DNA of 9,194 nucleotides from Acidobacteriota bacterium. Its GTDB lineage: Bacteria; Acidobacteriota; Terriglobia; Terriglobales; Acidobacteriaceae. Positions 5,499-9,194 of the stretch are shown here, one piece after another; position 1 is the stretch's first letter; every line of letters begins with the position of its first letter. The stretch covers positions 1-9,194 of the forward strand of contig JAEKKE010000219.1 of NCBI GenBank assembly GCA_019510535.1. The letters run 5' to 3'. Both the position numbers and the translations under genes were made by a program. The notes under the pieces are model-generated. The model was not told the origin of the DNA, did not search any database, and saw nothing but the letters and a program-made list of their open reading frames with translations.

Positions 5499-7061
5499 AT
5501 GTACGCAAAAACTAATTCATTAGTTACCAGTAAGCTGATTCGCCGCATTATCCTGCCCGGCATCCTCGCTCTTGGAGCCTCTGGCACTGTACTCATGGCT
5601 CACAAGCATGAGGTGCAAGCTGCGGCAGTCACCGCATCTGCGCTCGACGACAATAGCGTCCCCTCTCTGATCGCGCTCGACCGCGACATGGAAACTCTCG
5701 CGGCTCGAGTGACCCCCGCCGTCGTCAACGTGGCCGTGACCAGCAAGGGCGGCGATGACGAAGACGTGCAGACGCACATGCAGGGGGAGCTTGATCCCAA
5801 CGATCTTCCACCACAGTTACGTCAGTTCTTCGGCTTCGGAGGCCCCGGCGGCCGCCGCATGCCACGGCAGGAGCCGCTTCGTCACGGTGTCGGTTCCGGC
5901 GTCATCATCTCGCCTGATGGTTACATCGTGACCAATCATCACGTCGTCGATGGAGCCACACAGATCAAGGTGACGCTTCATGATCGCCGCGTGCTCACCG
6001 GCAAGGTCATCGGCTCCGATAAGCTGACGGACATTGCCGTCATTAAGGTCGATGCGCATGATTTGCCGGCGATCACCTGGGGCGACTCTGCAAAACTGCA
6101 CCCAGGTCAAAACGTGCTCGCCTTCGGCAGCCCCTTCGGCGTGCTGCAGTTCAGCGTCACGCGCGGCATTGTCAGTGCTGTCAATCGTCCGGCTCCCTTC
6201 TCCAGCGATGCCCGTACGCCTGGCGGCCTGATCCAGACGGATGCTGCCGTAAACCCCGGAAACAGTGGCGGCCCCTTGGTCAACGCTCATGGTGAGCTTG
6301 TCGGCATCAACCAAATGATCGCCACCAATAGCGGATCATTTGCGGGCGCCAGCTTTGCTATTCCGGCAAACACAGCTAAGTCCATCTCCGATCAGATCAT
6401 CCGCACCGGCTCTGTTCATCACGCATATCTTGGCATCGGAATGAACGACATCACGCCTGAGAACGCGCAGTTCTTCAATCTGAATGATGCTCGCGGCGCG
6501 GTTATCTCTCAGGTCACAGCTGGCTCTCCTGCTGCATCGGCCAGCCTGAAGAATGGCGACGTCATTCATACACTCAATGGCCATCCCATCGAGAATGGTG
6601 GCGACCTGCAGTTACAGGTTGCACAGATGACGCCTGGAACGAAGGTCACTCTCGGCATTCTGCGCAACGGTAGCGAGCAGACGGTCAATGTCACGCTGGG
6701 CGAGTACAAGAAGAACACCGAGATGGCCTCTGAGGATGGCGACAACAGAGGACAAGCGAGCGGAAACAACGGCAAGATCGGCATTGCGCTCGGCGAATTG
6801 ACACCGGATCTGCGTCAGCAGCTCAATATCCCATCTGACGTAAAGGGTGCGGCCATTGAGCAGGTTCGCCCTGGCAGTCCTGCTGAAGATGCGGGCCTTC
6901 AGCCGGGTGATGTAGTGCTCGAAGTCAATCGCAAGCCTGTTGCATCGGCCGATCAAGCGGCAACCAGCCTGCGCGGAACTCCAGAGGGCAAGAACGTCCT
7001 TCTGCTGGTCTGGTCAAACGGTGGAGCAAGTTATAGAGTCGTCACGCCGAGCCACGGCTAG
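5499..7061 (+). CDS. htrA: DegP/HtrA-family periplasmic serine endoprotease, two PDZ domains
   Basis: This protease-chaperone degrades or refolds damaged envelope proteins. Length is 520 residues, somewhat longer than E. coli DegP. An N-terminal basic then hydrophobic segment (about 14-34, ending near MAHKHEVQA) is a signal peptide or membrane anchor. The trypsin-like domain runs from about 65 to 295. Its catalytic triad is visible: His148 in TNHHVVDG, Asp178 in KLTDIAVIKV, and Ser256 in NPGNSGGPL. PDZ1 spans about 305-402 and PDZ2 about 425-515; each has a carboxylate-binding loop region and the GSPA-GDV pattern. A Gly/Pro/Arg-rich insert (about 112-127) lies where DegP has its LA loop. The ATG at 5499 is preceded by AGGAGA (5482-5487), spaced 11 nt. 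Codons 4-9 hold the second BlaI-type dyad. Transcription probably ends at the hairpin at 7139-7175. Confidence 0.96.
   Translation: MYAKTNSLVTSKLIRRIILPGILALGASGTVLMAHKHEVQAAAVTASALDDNSVPSLIALDRDMETLAARVTPAVVNVAVTSKGGDDEDVQTHMQGELDPNDLPPQLRQFFGFGGPGGRRMPRQEPLRHGVGSGVIISPDGYIVTNHHVVDGATQIKVTLHDRRVLTGKVIGSDKLTDIAVIKVDAHDLPAITWGDSAKLHPGQNVLAFGSPFGVLQFSVTRGIVSAVNRPAPFSSDARTPGGLIQTDAAVNPGNSGGPLVNAHGELVGINQMIATNSGSFAGASFAIPANTAKSISDQIIRTGSVHHAYLGIGMNDITPENAQFFNLNDARGAVISQVTAGSPAASASLKNGDVIHTLNGHPIENGGDLQLQVAQMTPGTKVTLGILRNGSEQTVNVTLGEYKKNTEMASEDGDNRGQASGNNGKIGIALGELTPDLRQQLNIPSDVKGAAIEQVRPGSPAEDAGLQPGDVVLEVNRKPVASADQAATSLRGTPEGKNVLLLVWSNGGASYRVVTPSHG
5510..5525. promoter_or_regulatory. BlaI-type operator, site 2, inside the start of htrA
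   Basis: AACTAATTCATTAGTT lies 11-26 nt downstream of the first base of the htrA start codon, spanning codons 4-9 (Lys-Thr-Asn-Ser-Leu-Val). Its two 6-base arms are identical to those of site 1 at 3708-3723; only two spacer bases differ. The encoded residues lie before the hydrophobic signal segment, where protein sequence is little constrained, so the dyad could be kept for DNA binding. A repressor bound here would block elongation or an htrA-proximal promoter. Confidence 0.68.
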
Positions 7062-7138
7062 AGCGCAGTGGAAGAAAAGCAGATTATTCGCTGTCGCTCA
7101 GGCCAAAATCACCGCTAACGACAGCAAGACACAACAAC

Positions 7139-7181
7139 CGACAAGAGGCTCCCGTTCCGTGGGAGCCTCTTGTCGCTTTCT
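7139..7181 (+). terminator. rho-independent terminator after htrA
   Basis: A perfect 15-bp stem, CGACAAGAGGCTCCC (7139-7153) with its complement at 7161-7175, closes a 7-nt loop and is followed by CTTTCT. It lies 77 nt after the htrA stop and ends the BlaI-M56-HtrA operon. The T-run is imperfect, but the stem is long and GC-rich. The 77 nt before it contain no gene. Confidence 0.85.
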
Positions 7182-7351
7182 ATCGGTGACGCAGCGAGAT
7201 CTCAAGAATTTTGTCACTTCTTCGTCTTCACAATGCCATTTCTCCGCATCGCTCAGCTCCAGAGGCCGGCAGCAGTATCAAATTTTAAGAGCACTGAAGG
7301 CGCAAGAGTCATCGTGGAGAGTAACGATCTCGATGGCCAACTCAAAACCGA

Positions 7352-7729
7352 TTGGAGGTACATATTCCCAGGAACAATCCCGTCCCCATCAACGAAGCCA
7401 CCCTGCGGGAAGGCGCATCCATCTACATGAGCGAATGCGCATTCTGCCATGGGGTTCCCGCCATCGAGTCGCAGGTGGGAGTTAACACATTTCCGAAGGC
7501 ACCGCAGTTTTTTCGCCATCACGCCACGGGCAACCGGCCGCCAGATTCAGCCAACCGGGCGGCAGCGTATCACTGGTTTGTGGAGAACGGCGTCCGTCTG
7601 ACTGCCATGCCCTCGTTCAAGCACGTTCTGACCGATCGGGAACAGTGGGAGGTCGCAAATCTGCTAGCGGTGAGTGAGACGCCCTTGCCGGAGAGCGTAA
7701 AGAAAGTCCTGGCCGGATCTGCGGATTAG
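7352..7729 (+). pseudogene. c-type cytochrome domain lacking its export signal; probably 5'-truncated
   Basis: A mono-heme class I cytochrome c domain is clear: CAFCH (residues 29-33 counted from the TTG at 7352) is the heme-attachment motif, and MPSF (Met86) supplies the likely sixth heme ligand. The preceding IPRNNPVPINEATLREGASIY and the C-terminal DREQWEVANLLAVSE match short periplasmic cytochromes that I recall in Acidobacteriota. Such proteins need a signal peptide or anchor, because heme is attached outside the cytoplasm. Here the frame is closed by TAA at 7322, and neither other frame between 7176 and 7351 encodes a hydrophobic leader. No ribosome binding site precedes TTG 7352. The 5' end was probably lost or frameshifted; ATG 7333 lies in a different frame. 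If the start is real, the product would be a cytoplasmic apoprotein. Confidence 0.6.
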
Positions 7730-7730
7730 A

Positions 7731-7820
7731 TCACTGGAAGCTAGACCAGATTGCACAGATCAGCAGCATGAGAAGAATCGAAAACCAGGTTGTCTGGCGG
7801 CTATCAGTTACGGTCTGCAT
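7731..7820 (-). CDS. 29-residue single-span membrane protein (unrecognised)
   Basis: The reading frame starts at ATG 7820 and ends with TGA at 7731. It encodes a short polar N-terminus (MQTVTDSRQTT) followed by one hydrophobic segment, WFSILLMLLICAIW, and the tail SSFQ. Upstream is an exceptionally good ribosome binding site: GGAGGGGGAG (7827-7836 on this strand), spaced 6 nt from the ATG. The stop is 1 nt from the end of the cytochrome domain, so the two are strictly tail to tail. A membrane topology with the polar N-terminus on one side is evident; no known family is recognised. Small single-span proteins often stabilise larger membrane complexes, but no partner is visible here. The strong site and hydrophobic composition argue against chance. 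Confidence 0.55.
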   Translation of the reverse strand: MQTVTDSRQTTWFSILLMLLICAIWSSFQ

Positions 7821-7826
7821 TTCAAT

Positions 7827-7836
7827 CTCCCCCTCC
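7827..7836 (-). promoter_or_regulatory. strong ribosome binding site of the 29-residue ORF
   Basis: GGAGGGGGAG on the minus strand lies 6 nt before ATG 7820. It is the best Shine-Dalgarno match in this gene-poor stretch and decides that the small reading frame is probably translated. Confidence 0.6.
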
Positions 7837-7946
7837 GTGAGACATGCTGTATATCGGAACTAAGATGAAAGAGTTTAACGCGGTTCCGGGCGTTCGCAAC
7901 AAAAACTATTGAACGTTGAGAACCAAATTGGCACTGCCACGAGCGT

Positions 7947-8062
7947 TAGAGCATTTTTCCTGTTGCTGGGTATCCCGGGAGCGGCGTGCAGCGGCGTTTC
8001 CATTGCGGAAAACGCCCATAGATGCACAAGCCCTGCAATACACCTACAGGAAAAATGCTCTA
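7947..8062 (-). mobile_element. 116-bp MITE-like palindromic element, copy B (inverted relative to copy A)
   Basis: The terminal inverted repeats are perfect here: TAGAGCATTTTTCCTGT at 7947-7963 and its exact complement at 8046-8062. Reverse-complementing the unit aligns it end to end with copy A at 951-1066 without gaps. Mismatches cluster in the segment just right of the central hairpin. The central hairpin is present but has one bulged base. The flanking bases are again TA at both ends. The element lies in the leader region between the 29-residue ORF (minus) and the GH42 gene (plus), so it may affect either promoter. Its perfect ends suggest a more recent insertion, or better conservation, than copy A. 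Confidence 0.82.
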
Positions 8063-8260
8063 CGGCTGCATCCAGCAGCACGTGTCCTCCTTTCGGGCAT
8101 TCCTGCGGCCATCGATGAGATGACGGTTAACAAACCGGACGTGTAGTCTCTTCCGAAGAGTTGCATCGAGCGCGAGAGCCCGTTGTCCGGGGAGCCTCCG
8201 CAATGAATCAGGCATTTCCCGTGAATGCACACGCGAATGCCAGCACCCAAGGAGATCCCA
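8063..8260 (+). other. non-coding leader of the GH42 gene
   Basis: The 440 bp between the small minus-strand ORF and the GH42 start hold the repeat element (7947-8062) and this leader. I see no convincing gene here. A short dyad, CGGTT-N4-AACCG at 8124-8137, could be a regulator site, but no second copy supports it. No clear -35/-10 pair is visible. The only firm signal is the AAGGAG ribosome binding site at 8249-8254, spaced 6 nt from ATG 8261. Confidence 0.4.
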
Positions 8261-9194
8261 ATGAAGCGCATCCTCCCTGCTGTACTGGCTACTCTTCTCT
8301 TCGCCAATCCGTTGGTGTCACAGGCGCCGGCAACGAATGCAACGAAACTTTACCTTGGCGCAGCATGGTATCCGGAAGCTTGGCCGGAGAGCCGCTGGGA
8401 ACGCGATCTCACGCTGATGCAGCAGGCAGGCATCAACTTCGTTCGCATCACGGAGTTTGCATGGAGCGCGATGGAACCCAGCGAGGGCCAGTACGACCTC
8501 GATTGGGTCAATCGGGCGATCCGCCAGGCAGAGAAGCACGGCATCGCCGTAGTGCTTGGTACGCCGAGTGCGGCTCCTCCCGCATGGCTGACGCAGAAGT
8601 ATCCCGAAACCCTGTGGGTTGACCAGAACGGAAAACGCGCGGAGCACGGCAACCGTCAGCAGTTCAACTGGGCCAATCCCAAGTACCGGGAGTTATCCGC
8701 AAAGATGGCATCCGCCATGGCGGAGCGGTTTGGCCATGACCCGAATGTCATTGGATGGCAGATTGATAACGAGTATGCGGAGGTCAGCTACGATCCAGAA
8801 ACCAAAAAGGTGTTCCAGGACTGGCTCCGGGCTCACTACGGCACACTCGATGCCTTGAACGCGCGTTGGACCACTAGCTACTGGAGCCAAACCTATAACG
8901 ACTGGTCACAGATCCCCATTGAGACGAAATACGGGAACCCGGGTCTGCTCTTGAGCTGGAAGCGGTTTATCTCCGATACGTGGCGCAGCTATCAGAAGAA
9001 TCAGCTCGACGTCATCCGGGCGAAGGCAGACCATCGCCAGTGGATCACCACCAACATGATGGGCTGGTTTGATGAGTATGACCATTACACCGTCAGTCAG
9101 GACCTCGATCTCACATCATGGGACGATTACGTCGGCAGCGGTCATCTCAATGCCGCACGCAATGGCGCGGCCCACGATCTGACCCGCGGCTTTC
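8261..9194 (+). CDS. secreted GH42 beta-galactosidase, N-terminal part (3' end outside window)
   Basis: This glycoside hydrolase family 42 enzyme would cleave terminal beta-galactosides. The frame is open from ATG 8261 to the right edge, giving 311 residues of an enzyme usually near 650-700. Residues 1-22 (MKRILPAVLATLLFANPLVS then QA) form a signal peptide, so it acts in the periplasm or outside. The (beta/alpha)8 barrel starts at about residue 31 with YLGAAWYPEAWPESRWERDL. FVRITEFAWSAMEP (60-73), NWANP (136-140) and GWQIDNEY (165-172) follow, the last containing the acid/base Glu171 after Asn170. The nucleophile Glu lies beyond the window. An ideal AAGGAG (8249-8254) precedes the start by 6 nt. 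The galactose product would suit the epimerase and sugar porter on the left, although that epimerase is broken. Control by the LacI protein is possible but unproven. Confidence 0.95.
   Translation, partial: MKRILPAVLATLLFANPLVSQAPATNATKLYLGAAWYPEAWPESRWERDLTLMQQAGINFVRITEFAWSAMEPSEGQYDLDWVNRAIRQAEKHGIAVVLGTPSAAPPAWLTQKYPETLWVDQNGKRAEHGNRQQFNWANPKYRELSAKMASAMAERFGHDPNVIGWQIDNEYAEVSYDPETKKVFQDWLRAHYGTLDALNARWTTSYWSQTYNDWSQIPIETKYGNPGLLLSWKRFISDTWRSYQKNQLDVIRAKADHRQWITTNMMGWFDEYDHYTVSQDLDLTSWDDYVGSGHLNAARNGAAHDLTRGF

Noticed and set aside
5511..5524. Dyad at the htrA start read as an RNA hairpin controlling translation
   Set aside because: The stem would be six mostly A-U pairs and weak. The identical arms at the blaI promoter favour a DNA-binding site.
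7059..7064. TAGAGC at the htrA stop, resembling the repeat terminus
   Set aside because: Only six bases match; the following sequence has no similarity to the element and no partner end lies 110 bp away.
7858..7863. AACTAA upstream of the small membrane ORF, a possible third BlaI site
   Set aside because: The second arm TTAGTT is absent, so it is a lone half-site expected by chance.
7875..8081. 68-residue minus-strand frame starting at GTG 8081 behind a GGAGG
   Set aside because: Most of it is the repeat element read through, and the same peptide appears from copy A. The ribosome binding site match is probably chance.
8124..8137. CGGTT-N4-AACCG dyad upstream of GH42 as a LacI operator
   Set aside because: It is short, lacks a central CpG, and does not match the dyads upstream of the lacI gene.
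1..9194. CRISPR arrays, tRNA or rRNA genes, prophage genes
   Set aside because: No regularly spaced repeats, cloverleaf-like sequence, ribosomal RNA signature or phage protein was seen on either strand.

Overview
The window looks like ordinary chromosome from a moderately GC-rich soil bacterium. The gene set (a sugar porter, a LacI regulator, a GH42 enzyme, a BlaI/M56 pair, HtrA and a short c-type cytochrome domain) fits Acidobacteriota of the Terriglobia type best. That assignment rests on remembered gene style, not on a marker gene.

Layout, left to right. Positions 1-953 hold the C-terminal two thirds of an MFS sugar porter. A 116-bp palindromic mobile-element-like repeat (951-1066) starts exactly on its stop codon. 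A LacI-family regulator (1139-2236) follows and converges on a broken aldose 1-epimerase gene (2245-3149, minus). A 117-bp AT-rich gap separates that gene from a divergent small basic coiled-coil protein (3267-3650). Next comes a compact operon: a BlaI/MecI-type repressor (3748-4164), an M56 BlaR1-type membrane metalloprotease overlapping it by 4 nt (4161-5468), and a DegP/HtrA periplasmic protease 30 nt further on (5499-7061). The operon ends at a perfect 15-bp terminator hairpin (7139-7175). After it lie a c-type cytochrome domain without an export signal (7352-7729), a 29-residue single-span membrane protein on the minus strand with a very strong ribosome binding site (7731-7820), a second inverted copy of the 116-bp repeat (7947-8062), and the start of a secreted GH42 beta-galactosidase (8261 to the window end).

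Two themes connect the genes. The sugar porter, LacI regulator, epimerase and GH42 enzyme look like galactoside uptake and breakdown, now split by the protease operon and partly decayed. The BlaI-M56-HtrA operon looks like a self-contained envelope-stress circuit. The same 16-bp dyad, AACTAA-N4-TTAGTT, occurs upstream of the repressor gene and again inside codons 4-9 of htrA, which suggests BlaI acts directly on both ends of its operon. This paired operator is the strongest new signal in the window. The repeat pair, with TA-flanked 17-bp terminal inverted repeats, is the second strongest.
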